A stretch of 64,000 nucleotides of DNA from Thunnus maccoyii. Lineage: Eukaryota; Chordata; Actinopteri; Scombriformes; Scombridae. The stretch lies in assembly GCF_910596095.1 (NCBI RefSeq), contig NC_056538.1, positions 32,472,594 to 32,536,593 of the forward strand, given 5' to 3'. The position numbers and the translations under genes are program-made. This document shows positions 1 through 11,400 of this stretch, piece after piece. Below the pieces are notes generated by a model. It was not told the origin of the DNA. It did not search any database and worked only from the letters and a program-made list of their open reading frames with translations. Position 1 is the first letter of the stretch. Every line of letters starts with the position of its first letter.

Positions 1-1311
1 TATTTGTCGTTGTGATGTGCACTTCAGGGCCACCGTAAAGAAGCAATAGGAATTAAATCCAATGCTGACATGTCTGCAGCTGGAACCTCTCAGCAGAGCT
101 GGAGACTTAAAGCCTCTGGAAATGTGGCCCGAAATAGAAAAAAATGCATATATGATATCAAAGTTGAGTGTCTCATTAAGTATCCACAAAAATATTGGCT
201 CAATATTTGGTTCAAAAACAGCTCATTTGGCTGCTCAAATCATTTCTGAGGACTGTGGGGGCGTGTTCAGATCACATTTGATTGACAGCTCACTTCCAGC
301 TCAAGTACCATTATTCAATTCAATTTATACAGCGTCAAATCACAACAAAAGTCATCTCAGGGCACTTTTCAAATAGAGCGGGTCTAGACCGTACTCTTAG
401 ATTTACAGAGACCCAACATTTCCCCCATGAGCACCTTTAACAGGAAGAAACCTCAAGCAGAACTGGAATTTGTGTAGCACCTTTCATACAAAAAATGCAG
501 CTCAGTGCTTTACAACAAAAGAAATTACATGCACCAAGTGCTTCACATAAAAAAAGACATAAAAACATATAAATGTACATAAAATGGAAGATAAAACCCA
601 CTTGATAATATTACTAAGCAAGATAAGATACAATGAAGTGAAAATACAATTAATGGAAAAGTTGGCCATGAATGAATAAAAAGCATGCTCAGATAAGCAA
701 ACTAAAGAAGATACATTCCTCTACAAATCTTAAACAATCATGTCAGAGAATATTTTACATCTTTGCTGACCATTCTCTAATGCTGCAGTACGTTTCTGGA
801 TAATTGGAGGTAATTTACTTCCAGTCCAAGCAGCCACTGCTTTCCACTTATTTATGGAACAGTGTTACAGTTAATTATCAGTCTCTTGAGTTGTGAAATT
901 CATCACAGAGAGCATCAAGTGTGCATGTTACATCATCAGTGTGTTGTAATGCCGTTTAAATTCAGACTAATTTAACTAGTTCCAAGAGTCTGCTGATTGA
1001 TTTTTATATTGTGCTGAAATAATGGAGACCAATGGAAAAATCATTCATATCTCTAAAACACAGCAAATAGAACTGTGATCTAATATGTTTTGTTAAATGG
1101 GCTAAAAGATATAAAACCATTGTGCATTTCTGCCTAAAAATTAACTTAACGGAAGTCATTTGAATTATGATATATTGGCATTTTCAATTAAAAATACCAT
1201 AACCATCACATAAATACATCATATATCGGTGTGGTGATTATGGTATTTTTGATTTTCACTGATCAGTTGTCCCAAACAGCTGCTCTTGATTGCGGCTAAA
1301 ACAAGACAACT
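1..1311. repeat. Left arm of a long inverted duplication
   Basis: This segment is present in reverse complement at 59898-62613, with very few differences wherever the two copies align. The arm touches the window start, so its outer limit is unknown. The right arm has two extra blocks (about 60595-61195 and 61488-62274) that are absent here, so this arm looks like the uninterrupted version. Around 515-560 it contains a common teleost repeat motif (a variant of 'tagcacctttcat'), so the arm may itself be a composite of interspersed repeats. An internal hairpin-like palindrome lies at about 1190-1250. I see no gene in it; the open frame at 62-376 is mirrored in the other arm simply because the DNA is duplicated. 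Confidence 0.88.
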
Positions 1312-1740
1312 GTTCACACCAGCAACAGTTTCTCATGTTTACCAGCCGTGACAGTCTGTAATGTTTAACATCAAGACAAACCTAAAAGACCTGAACGCAT
1401 ACAAAAACACGCTTGCACTCTCTCAGCTTCAATATGTCACCGTCTGTGGACACAAAAGTTACAAAACAGCCATCAGATTTAGATCTATAGTATCTCATTA
1501 AGTGGGAATAATTTATGGTTTAGACTAGAAAGATGGTTTTAGTTGCATAGTGTAGCTTTAAACACAGATTTTTCCATTCACTGCCAATAAAAAAACATTT
1601 TAAAGCAGCGTTAATTTAGTCAAAAGTTATCAAAATTGTAATCCAATATAAGAAGAGTGTGTGCACTATTTTCTCTCAGGTGTCTAGGGACAGTCGCTAA
1701 GAGGTTGCAATCACCACGGCGACAACAATGCCAAACTGAC
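1312..1740. other. Spacer before the acidic exon, with a possible splice acceptor
   Basis: This is AT-rich sequence without a recognisable element. A pyrimidine-rich tract ending in CAG at 1677-1679 looks like a 3' splice site. The frame of the following gene is open from there, so coding sequence could continue upstream in an exon outside the window. Confidence 0.4.
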
Positions 1741-2745
1741 ATGTCGGACCATGGCGATGACGTCACCATGACAACCCTGCCATCCATGTACGACAACCAG
1801 GCCTTTCAGTTGGAACCGGTGAGGGATGACGACTCTGCACATCGTGTAACCACGGAGACGATGATTTCGTCCGTGACCTCGTCTCCCCCCGCAAAACCTC
1901 AGAGAAGCTTCCGGCACAAACGAGAGGAGGAGCGGGAGACCACTGCTTATCTGGAGGGAGGTGACCACATGAAGGAGGAGGAGAAAAGGTTGGAGGTGGA
2001 GGAGGAGGAGGAAAAGAATAAAGGGTGTGATGGGGAGGCAGAGGAAGAGGAGGGAGGTTTCTATCTATTAGAAGAAGATAGAGGGAGTGAAACCGAAACA
2101 GATGAGGACAAGTGTAGTGACGACGGAGAGGAGAAAGATGGGAGAAAAGAGAACAGGGAGGAAAAGAAGGAATGGAGAAGGGAGGAAGAGGTGGAGGAGG
2201 CAGGTGAGCAGGTGAACAGGAGCAATGAGAATGAAGAGGAGAGGAGAAGCAGTGAGGAGGAGGCAGCCACAGGTAACAAGGAGAAACGGAGAGATGAGAA
2301 GATGAGGGAGGAAGGATGGAGGGGGGAGGAGGAGGAGGGAGGAGATGATGGAGAAAAGAAGAGAAGTGAGGAAGATGAAGAGACAGACATTAGCAGAGAC
2401 GATGAGGCGGGCAGGAAGAACCAAGAGGACACGATGAAGAACGGTATCAAAGGAGGAGGAGGAGGAGGAGAACCATCATCCTCGCTGCCTCGCCCGGGCC
2501 GTAGAAGCCGCGTCATTCGCCTCTATCAGTACAACGAGGACGGCCAGCGGTATTGCCACCTTCCAGACCCCGCCCCCAGTGACACAGGCCCCGCCCCCAG
2601 GCTCAAACAACGCACCCTCTCTCTGACACGCCTCAACGCCATCATGGCCGCCGCCTCGGCTGGGCCGCTGGACGCTTCTCAAAATAAAAGAGAAACGGAA
2701 GGGGAGGAGAGAGAGGAGAGGCCACACTTCCACATGGAGATATAA
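1741..2745 (+). CDS. Acidic, Glu/Lys-rich protein of unknown function (single or last exon)
   Basis: I do not recognise this gene. Starting at the ATG at 1741 (gac before ATG, G at -3), the exon encodes about 334 residues and ends with TAA at 2743-2745. The frame is also open back to 1657, and a splice acceptor-like CAG sits at 1677-1679, so it may instead be the last exon of a longer gene entering from the left. The N-terminal 60 residues are of mixed composition. The middle (roughly residues 75-245) is extreme low-complexity Glu/Lys/Arg/Gly. The C-terminal 80 residues are ordinary-looking, with an RLYQYNEDGQRYCHLP segment and an RLNAIMAAASAG segment that look like conserved sequence. Purine-rich low-complexity DNA can hold open frames by chance, but the balanced ends argue for a real protein. 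No membrane segment or signal peptide is visible. Confidence 0.55.
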   Translation: MSDHGDDVTMTTLPSMYDNQAFQLEPVRDDDSAHRVTTETMISSVTSSPPAKPQRSFRHKREEERETTAYLEGGDHMKEEEKRLEVEEEEEKNKGCDGEAEEEEGGFYLLEEDRGSETETDEDKCSDDGEEKDGRKENREEKKEWRREEEVEEAGEQVNRSNENEEERRSSEEEAATGNKEKRRDEKMREEGWRGEEEEGGDDGEKKRSEEDEETDISRDDEAGRKNQEDTMKNGIKGGGGGGEPSSSLPRPGRRSRVIRLYQYNEDGQRYCHLPDPAPSDTGPAPRLKQRTLSLTRLNAIMAAASAGPLDASQNKRETEGEEREERPHFHMEI

Positions 2746-3204
2746 TGCATCAGAGGGTGGACAAAATAATGAAAACATTATGTCAGCTGATCCAGTGGTT
2801 TTGATGATTGTAGCCCAACAAGTGTAAATTATTAAATATTCCCTCAACAAATGTATTAAGACATAAAAATACTCTGCTTGGAACAGTAATGAATGTCTGA
2901 TATGGTTTCTCAACCAATTAAAGTATAATTATCATATTAAAATCCTTAAAATAGCATCTACTCTTTCTACCTCGTTAAAAATATGCAAATATATTTCATT
3001 TCAGTTTAACAGCTGGATACCAGATGTCTCCTCAGTGTTTGTGCACTGGAGACTTCTATTATTATTATTATAGACTAGATAATTAACGATTTTAACTTGC
3101 AGAGACTCGTTAAAGTTTTCATGTAGCACTACCAGCAGGTCAAGAATATGTTATCTAATGGCTTTGTGAACTCCTTGACTTTAATTCTAGGTTCACATTT
3201 GTGT

Positions 3205-3425
3205 TTTTGAGTGAAAATGTCTCAACAAATACCGGATGGATTGTAATGAAATTTGTTAAAACACATCCATGTTCCCCTCAGGATGAATTATAATAACTTG
3301 ATTGATCCCCTGACTTTTCAAATTTACTTTTACATTTTTAAATGACCTGCAACACTAACGAGCCTCAGGTGTTAGCATGCTAGCACACTGAGCATTTAGA
3401 TTAAACGGAGCCACCAGCATATCTG
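3205..3425. repeat. Teleost interspersed repeat, 'gttagcatgctag' family, copy A
   Basis: The text resembles the blocks at 32260-32560 and 41115-41430: phrases like 'tctcaacaaat', 'ttcccctcaggatgaatt' and 'gttagcatgctagc' recur. It is a common fish repeat, and I cannot assign it to a superfamily. Confidence 0.6.
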
Positions 3426-3747
3426 CAGACTTCACTACTTTTGGACATTTTTAAGACTTGATTATTAGCTGATAAATAGCCAATATCAAGCTCAAACAAC
3501 CTCTTTCGCAGACTTTATGCTCTTAAATTTTTTTTGCCTCATTGCAGACAGACCTCTACTGATTTACACACCCATAACACAGAGACAGCACAGCGTGAAA
3601 CGTGTAGGAAAGAACTTCAAAAGGCAATTATTGCTTTTCATTTATTGCCTATTTTTTTACAACCTAACTTTGTGGAAAGGAGAAGGGGAACAACAGGTTA
3701 TGGAGAGTCTCTTGGGAGCACTTTGCTTGTGTCAGTAGCTCAGCTTT

Positions 3748-4021
3748 GTCTCTCAGGGAGTGATGCCCAAATTAGGAAATGTGCGTCATGTAGCAGGTGG
3801 ATGTGACTCCCCTCGTTGAGACCTGCTGATAGACGCAACAGCGGAGCAGAGGAGAGACACTGAGATAGTGATGTAACGAACTTGCACGCTGGTATTTCAC
3901 TTTTTTTTTTTCTTCCCGAAAACAAATAATTTTAAAATATTTGTATGAAACAAATATTCGTAAGAAAAAAATCCACTATTTGTGCTTTGTCAAATAATGC
4001 ATTTGTATTCGGGCACACCCC
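3748..4021 (-). mobile_element. Non-autonomous hAT-like element, truncated copy 1
   Basis: Reverse-complement match to the elements at 21926 and 24765. It shares the terminus beginning 'taggggtgtgcccgaat' (here 'attcgggcacacccccta', ending at about 4021), the ATTTGTTT-rich block and the 'gcaggtggatgtgac' block. The other terminus is missing, so this copy is incomplete. Confidence 0.75.
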
Positions 4022-5028
4022 CTACTACAAAATCAGAAAATATCAGCACATCATGACAAAATATTAAGTTGATCATCATGATAGAGGACAGGAGGTGGTT
4101 TTGTGTCTGACATAAACACGCATTTATATAAAACTATCTTAGTGAGGACATTCATTGACATAATGCATTTCCTAGCCCCTAACCCCAACCCTAAACCAAA
4201 TTCTAACCTTGACCCTAAAACAGCCCTTTGAAGGTGTGTCAGAAAGTGAGGACCGGGCCAAAATGTCCAGGTCTAAAACTCAAATTGGTTCTCATGATAG
4301 ACATACAAGTACACAAACACACACAGTCGTGTTTCCATCACTTCAGAGGACATTACTCTGACTTACATTAATTTCCTGTAGACTTCCCTGTCCATAACCA
4401 TTAAACCAGCCTTACCATTAAACCAAGTCATCACCCTAAAATGAATGATTTGTTATGGGGACTTGCTTTTTGTGCCCAAAAGGGAGGCGATACCTCACAT
4501 TTATGTCCATACATAAGGAATACCTGGTACACACACAACTCACTCTCTCTCACTCTCTCTCTCTCACACACACAAACAAGTATTGAACAGCAAAGGCACT
4601 CCCACATATCTCTCTTCCTCTATATCCACTCCAAACCTTCCCAAACACCCATATTTACATTAGATCTTTAGTCCTCTCGGTGTGGGAGAAGATCTTTCTG
4701 CAAACCAGGGGGAAATATGTACTGTATATCTGGATCCAAGGCTAAAAGAGCTCCAGACCGGCTGGGTTAATGAGTAATTCACAAAACATTTAAATGCTAA
4801 AAATAGGTCATAAATGTGTGAGAAGTTAAATGCAGTCACTCTACCTTGTTGATTGCAGACGCCCAGTTTGAACCATCTGTGTCACAGGATTGATTATCTA
4901 CAACTGACACAGTAAATTTAGTCTTCAAGGTGCCCAGTTACTGCAGTACAAACTACTGCGATGCATGTGTGTGTACAGTCGTGTGTCTGGTGAATGAAAC
5001 CTGCAGCTCATCATACTTCCATTTCCTT

Positions 5029-5034
5029 TTTATT
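5029..5034 (-). promoter_or_regulatory. Candidate poly(A) signal of dcun1d5
   Basis: AATAAA on the minus strand, about 450 bases beyond the dcun1d5 stop codon. It is the nearest canonical hexamer that I noticed downstream of the stop. Confidence 0.4.
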
Positions 5035-5298
5035 ATTGTGAAACATTTATAAACAATACTCAAAATGGGGGGAGGGGTGGGGGGGGGGAAATGATCAAGA
5101 AAACATAAATTCCACAGCTCATCTCTCAGTTATTTGTTTTCTTATTTTAAGAACTTTTTTTTTTCTCCAAATGAATATAGAAAGTCTACTCAGGGAGGAG
5201 AGAAAGGCCTCTTGACCTTTGGCTGACGATGCACAGAGACGATCTCTGATGGGATGCAAGTGTGCCCAGAGTCCACAGTGATGATTCTGTAGTCCATA

Positions 5299-5301
<3 letters not shown>

Positions 5302-5335
<34 letters not shown>
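5302..5335. repeat. (GT)n microsatellite in the presumed dcun1d5 3'UTR
   Basis: An uninterrupted GT run of about 17 units. On the transcript strand it reads as (CA)n. Confidence 0.95.
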
Positions 5336-5336
<1 letters not shown>

Positions 5337-5483
5337 CTGTTGCAGTCTGTCAAAGTGTTGGTGAGCAGTTTTTCCTTTTTTTCTTAAACGATATAGAAAT
5401 TCCTCCTGTGTTTGTGGTTTTTTGTTTTCTCTCCCTCTTTCTCCTCTTTGGGGTTGTGACGTCGTCGTCGTCGTCGTCTGCTG

Positions 5484-8400
5484 CTACAACGCCGGCCAAG
5501 ATTTCTGCCATTCCACAAACTCGTCTAGCAGCACTGGCCCTGCACACAAAACAACAAGGCAATAATTAATGTTCATATACACCTGCACTTTCTGATGTAG
5601 ATGACCAATCTGAGATATCATGTAGCACAGAGCAACTTCAAGAATAAAAAAAAAAAGTATGTCATGTAACTAAATAATAATAAAATCAGTTTTATCATAA
5701 TTAGTGATCATGTACTACTGATCACTAATTATGATAAAGGTGATTTATCCCTGATTGTCACATCTCTGTACAGTGAAATCAAAATTATTTCCCTGTTGTA
5801 AGTAACACGTTGTCAATCCTTCACAATTACTAATAAACCAGTCTTAATATGAATGTAGATCAGTGCATCTACAGAATTATTTGGGAACGTTGTGACATTT
5901 GGGGGGGAAAAAAAAAACAAAAAAAAACATTGCATTTTTGTTTAATAAATTACAAAACAATACCAACAATTCAGATAAATACGGAAGTCCTGAAAGGCAA
6001 GCGAGAAAAAAAAGAATTTCTAGAGATCCAATTTCTAAGTCTGATCTTAATTCTTTTCTCTCTTGTGTTCAAGAGTTAAGGACAAATGAAAAAAAAAAGT
6101 TTTTTTTTCCACCCGTGAAAATAGGTGAATTTTTTTTTTGCCAGGATCATTTTTCTAAAAAAAAATTTTTCCATGTGTAAAAGTAGCAGGTGAATTTTTT
6201 TTTCTGGTGTTCTCTGTTGTAATACTCATTTCGGCCACAAGAGGGCAAAGTTTTGGTTTTTCTTCCTACATCATCTGTGAAAGTAGCAGGTGTTTGTTGT
6301 TGTAATACTCATTTCAGCCACAAGTGCACCACTACCCCATGTTCTAAATAGAACTGAAAGCATTCATGTTTTCCTCCAGGTGAGTTTTAATAGCTCCATA
6401 CCCTCTAAACACAAGGTACATATATTGTGTATTAGCAAGTTATGTAACATTACTGTCGCTAATCTGCCGTTAGCGTTAGCTATACTGATGTTTACCGTTA
6501 GCCCGCTTGTGGCCGAAATGAGTATTACAACAAACACTTAGAAAAGTCCTGACCAAAAAAAAAAAAAAAATTTCATCTGCTACTTTCACACATGGAAATT
6601 TTTTTTTTTTTTTTTTTAGAAAAATGATCCTTGATGATCCTTTTTTTTTTTTTTTTTTTAAATTTGTCCTTAACTCTTGAACACAAGAGAGAAAAGAATT
6701 AAGATCAGACTTAGAAATTGGATTTCCAGAAATTTTTTTCCTTGCTTGCCTTTCAGGGCTTCCGTGGATAAATATATTACTGTTGTTTAACAGGCACTAC
6801 AGCCTCAATCACACCAGCATGTATGTAAACAAAATTAACAAAATTATCTAAAAGATCAAAGTTGAGGCAGAAGCAGAGTGAATTTCTGCAGGACTTTCAC
6901 ATAAAGTTAAACTTCAGTGAACTCTGATTTGCACAGTTGACCAGTTGCCAACTGCTGTGGCAGTGTTGACCTTTGAGGGATTGGAGAAATCCAGAGAGTT
7001 CATATCATATTGCAACATCCAGTTTCATATAACCCTTAATCCACTGAATGGGAGCCAGCAGCAATATGAGATTTCCTCTCTGTATCCATGACTGAAAACA
7101 GCACCGTCACAACCATGAGGGTGTAAAATACAGGATCATAACAGTAACTGTGTTTACATTCTTTCATTTACTTTGAGTACAGAGCCTTGATTATGTGCAT
7201 CTGTATTTACATTTGCTCTTTTTAATCAAATATCTTGGAACTGTTGTACAATCCTGTTTGTGTTTCCACTGCATCTGAGGAATTAGATCATGCAAATTAG
7301 AACCATGATGAATTAAAAAATGATGGCAGTGTTTGAAACACAGATTCAAACAAATTTTTTGTTGTATTTTACTGTTACATGATTCTGATGTTTGTGTTAA
7401 TGAATGAATTATTGTTATGTTATTTATTTCTGCTTTAGAACGTAACTACCATGAAACAGAATAGAGTTTTATTTCTCTCATTCACTGGCTTTGTTCTCTC
7501 TACCGCCGCTCCCTCTCTTCATTCACTCTGTAGCTCGCTCAACCACAGCCGCTCTCTGATCAACAAAACCTAACTTTTAACAAAGATAAACGTTGTACCC
7601 TCATCCTAACACATACTACAGAGTATTTCTTTGTTTTATGAATGAAGCGGTACACAAGTTGAAGCAGCTGTGGTGTCTGTTTGACCAATCAGCGACGGTC
7701 ATATCCACAAACCCATCCCCAAAGTTCCTGAACTTTTGGAAAGTAGAAAGAAAAGAAGACACGACGTAACCCCTTCATGAACAAGTACAAATCCAGCTGA
7801 AATCACCAGTCTATTCACCTATTTTACCAGGAGGTGTTAATTTTCTTTTAGGTCTGTAGTCTGCTGGTCGATTAGTTGGTCGATATGCTCTCGTCCGACT
7901 AAATTCTCATTGGTCGAATAATCTCTGTGTTACCTTCATAAGGAGAAAACTGCTTCATCAACAGCCTTCCAGGATTAGTCCATTATTTCCTGCGGTCGGA
8001 AGGACAGACTAACAAAGTGTATTCAAAACACCCCCGTTGTTTTCAGAACTTTGAACTTGCCCAACCTAACGGAGACTGCTGCGTCTAACTGTACTCAACG
8101 TTTCCTGAATCAGTGTTTCTTCTTTAATTATAACAACAAGAACTCCGCCAGGCCAAAAAAATATTTTTAATGTCAAAAATAACGCCAAATATCCATTCAT
8201 TTGGAAATCAATAGCGTTTCTCTGTGCAGCGCTGCTCCGGTACATGAGTCAACCTCTGTGTCGTTGCCATGGAAACTATTGGTAGCGTAACTCCATTAAG
8301 GAATACAGCATTGCGTAGTATGTTTGCGATGTATGATAGAGCGAGCGGCAGGAAAGTGACGGTGGATGCGAGCGGAGCAGAGGAAAAGGTTAGCGGTAAG

Positions 8401-11400
8401 TTGTCAGTCTGGCAGTAAATGTACAGCACAGACTACAGTGTGTCAGTTAATAAATGCTAAAAAGTCACGTCTGTTGTTTCCCCAAGTGCTGGAGAAATGA
8501 AGGAGGTTAGCTCCAAAGTTAGCAACAGAGGGTTAGCATAACCTGACCAAGATTTTCTTTGGTTGACTACAGCCCTATTATGTTTGCTGTGCCTCTTGTG
8601 CGAGCCGCTTGTATACTCACAAGCTCCGTCCTCATCGTAGTTACTGAGGTCTGTGTTGATGGTCCTGCTGAACTCCAGAACATTGTACCACTGGTCCTTA
8701 TTCATCCCCTTGTACTTGGACTGCTGTGGGAGAGACGAGACAGTGGAGAGAGCAATTACAAACTTGTTCTGCTGTTAAAGAAACATTCGATCCTTCAGTC
8801 ACATATAAAAGACAAGGATAATAAAGGATTTAACAGTACTGCTTATCTGTATTAATACTTAACGGTAATCTACCTTAAAGGACCAGTGTGTAGAATTTAG
8901 TGGAATCTAACAGAACAGACTTGGCAGAAATGGAATATAATATTCATAAGTATGTTTTAATTAGTGTATAATCACATAATATATTTAACAGCAGGAAAAC
9001 CATTGGACCACCACAGTCAGCTGTGTGAAGTTTATGTTAGTGTTTAAACCTTAATCTACGTAATGCTGAACAAATTAATCAATGACGTTCAACTGACAGC
9101 AACACCAAGCTAAATTTAAGATCCTCAGTACACATCCCTCTGCAGTCCTTATTCATGCTTTCATAAACAGCCAGAATCAATTATCACAGTGCACTTGTAC
9201 AGGCCAGAGAAAAAGGGATTTACCTCCAGGAACTGGTGGAAGACTGGGAAGAGAGGCCATGCTCTCCCCAGCAGCAAGGCCAGCATGGATTTAGCAGTAT
9301 CCATGTCCAAACTCCTCTGGTCCTTATCCTAAATGCACAAAGACAAAAATCAATGAGCAGGAGGTGAGATGACAGAACTGCTTCTCCACAGAGCTCTCAA
9401 GTGATATTTAACGTGACAGTTGTTGGAAAACAAGATTGCATAATTTATTGTATTTTTTATGCAGTCTCATGGGCTGTGAGTGGCTGCACCAGGTGACAAA
9501 CTCACAGTAAGAATAGAGAGAGGAAGAACAAATACATTTATCCGACATAGTTCTGACAAAAATAAAGCAGTCTGCTGCATTACTCAGCAAGCAAATGAAA
9601 TGCCACAAAATTTGTCTAATCAACTGAAACCAATAAATTCAGTGTGATAAAGCTTTTAAGGCCTAAAAAACCTGAAAATCCTTGTCGCCCGACCACATAA
9701 CACATCTGTTACTGGAGTCTTTACAGCTTACTGCCATATTCATGACCAGAAGAAGAATATAGAGATGTGAGAGAACTAACTGATGCTCAAAGAAATGACT
9801 GATGTGCATAAAAGCGGCAACTTTAGAAAGTCCTGAGTAACAAACTAAAATCCAACCAGGATTCAGATTCTGACAGACAGTAAACCTCCACTAATGAACG
9901 CGCTTCAATACCAGCTTTGATACGGACAGAATGAATGAGGACATGAAAGATGGAGGAGACAGAGACAAACTCAAGAGTTCGTTGAAGAAAACCAGCCAGC
10001 AAGCAGGTTAGCTTCAGAGTTACCATGGTAGCCATGCTTCACAGAGTCAGTTACCATGGTAACTGAGCCAGAGTTTAAGCTAGCTCTCTTTCTGGAACTG
10101 AAAACTCACAGAGTTTCCCTCATCTCAGGGTGAACAAACTCAGAGTTTTCACTTTCTGGAAAACACCCACGAATGTGTGCTTGCACCTATTTGATTGGCC
10201 GACGAAGCTCTTTGCAGGGATGAGAGTTGCGTTTGAGCAAAAGGTGATAAAAAGGTTAGACTTTTAAATAAACTAATTAACAAAAACCCCAAAACTCACC
10301 CTGGCGAAGTCAAAGGCGTATCTGTAGATGTTTTTGAAGACTACAGAGTCATTGAGTTCACTGCGCAGGTAATCCAGTTTGCTCTGTAACCTTTGTGTGC
10401 AGTCACACCTGCAGGAACACACACACACACACACACACAATTCAACAATGTTTCTTACACGTCTACTAACTTCTAAATGACAGAGAAGTCTGAGTGTAAG
10501 CAGACAAAGATAAATACAGCTTTCATGTGTGTTTGCTGTACTACTGTATGCAGTAATAGTTTATTTGTATAACACATATCATAAACAAAGTGCTAATAAA
10601 CTAAATGTGCATGATGAGAAGAAGAGAGAAGGGTTTCTTACTGTAATAACGTCATTCCCCTGAGCCACTCTTCTTTTGTGAAGAAACCCATATTTGCTGC
10701 TTCTAGGTGCCAGGCTAAAACTAACATGATAATCTGAAAGAAAGAGAGGCGACAAGTTCAATCTTTGATAACATTTAAAACCAACACTGGTGAATGTGCA
10801 CACGTTATCACCACACTGTGTTTCTCTCTGCACAATGTTTCTCTGGAGGGTAAAATCTTTCAGAGGCAGTTGAGTGCAAAAACACACAAGATCCAAAATA
10901 TATTTATCAAGCGTCTCATAATCACTCCGAGGGACACTTGGACCAAAAATACTCCGACATAAACTAACTTCCAGAGAGGAAGAGGAGGAGGAGGAGGAGG
11001 AGGAGGAGGAGGGCAGAGAGTTATCTCACCATATCATGTCAATCAGACATGTACAGTAAGATGATGTTGTTCACCGACAGTCTCAGTTTGAAACATTAGA
11101 CAGCAGTAAAACAGCATCACTTTATCTGGTTTAGGTTTTATGTGTTATGATGTCTCCTCACTGTTGCTGAGGAGATATCATATGTTCTCCTCTGCATCCT
11201 GCACAAAGCCAGGCTCAAAAAATTATTCTGTTTTAGTCAAAACGACATTTTAATAAATTAACTGATGCCATCAAGCATTCCCAAAACATCTCTCCATGTA
11301 CATAATCTCCTGGCAACACCTAACAGCTTAGGACACCTCTGGATTTCTCCTAAACATCAGCCAAGATGTGATTTCCTAAGTTAAGAAAACTGTCTTAAAA

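Larger units (their letters stand above)
2746..5028. other. Gap between the acidic gene and dcun1d5, filled with repeats
   Basis: No gene is seen here. ATTAAA-type poly(A) signals for the upstream gene are possible near 2833 and 2916. The stretch holds two recognisable repeats (3205-3425 and 3748-4021, listed separately). At 4080-4640 there is a repeat-like block with degenerate CCCTAA-like words and short CA/CT runs. Confidence 0.5.

Noticed and set aside
62..376. 104-codon open frame in the left inverted arm, mirrored at 62118-62462 on the minus strand
   Set aside because: The two frames match only because the DNA is duplicated; no known domain, poor codon pattern, and the flanks are interspersed repeat.
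2061..2516. Ser/Leu-rich open frame opposite the acidic gene
   Set aside because: It is the antisense of purine-rich GAG/GGA repeats, which are stop-poor in several frames.
4160..4230. CCCTAA-like words suggesting telomeric repeat
   Set aside because: The words are irregular (cccctaaccccaaccctaaa) and part of a wider fish repeat, unlike the clear array at 52230.
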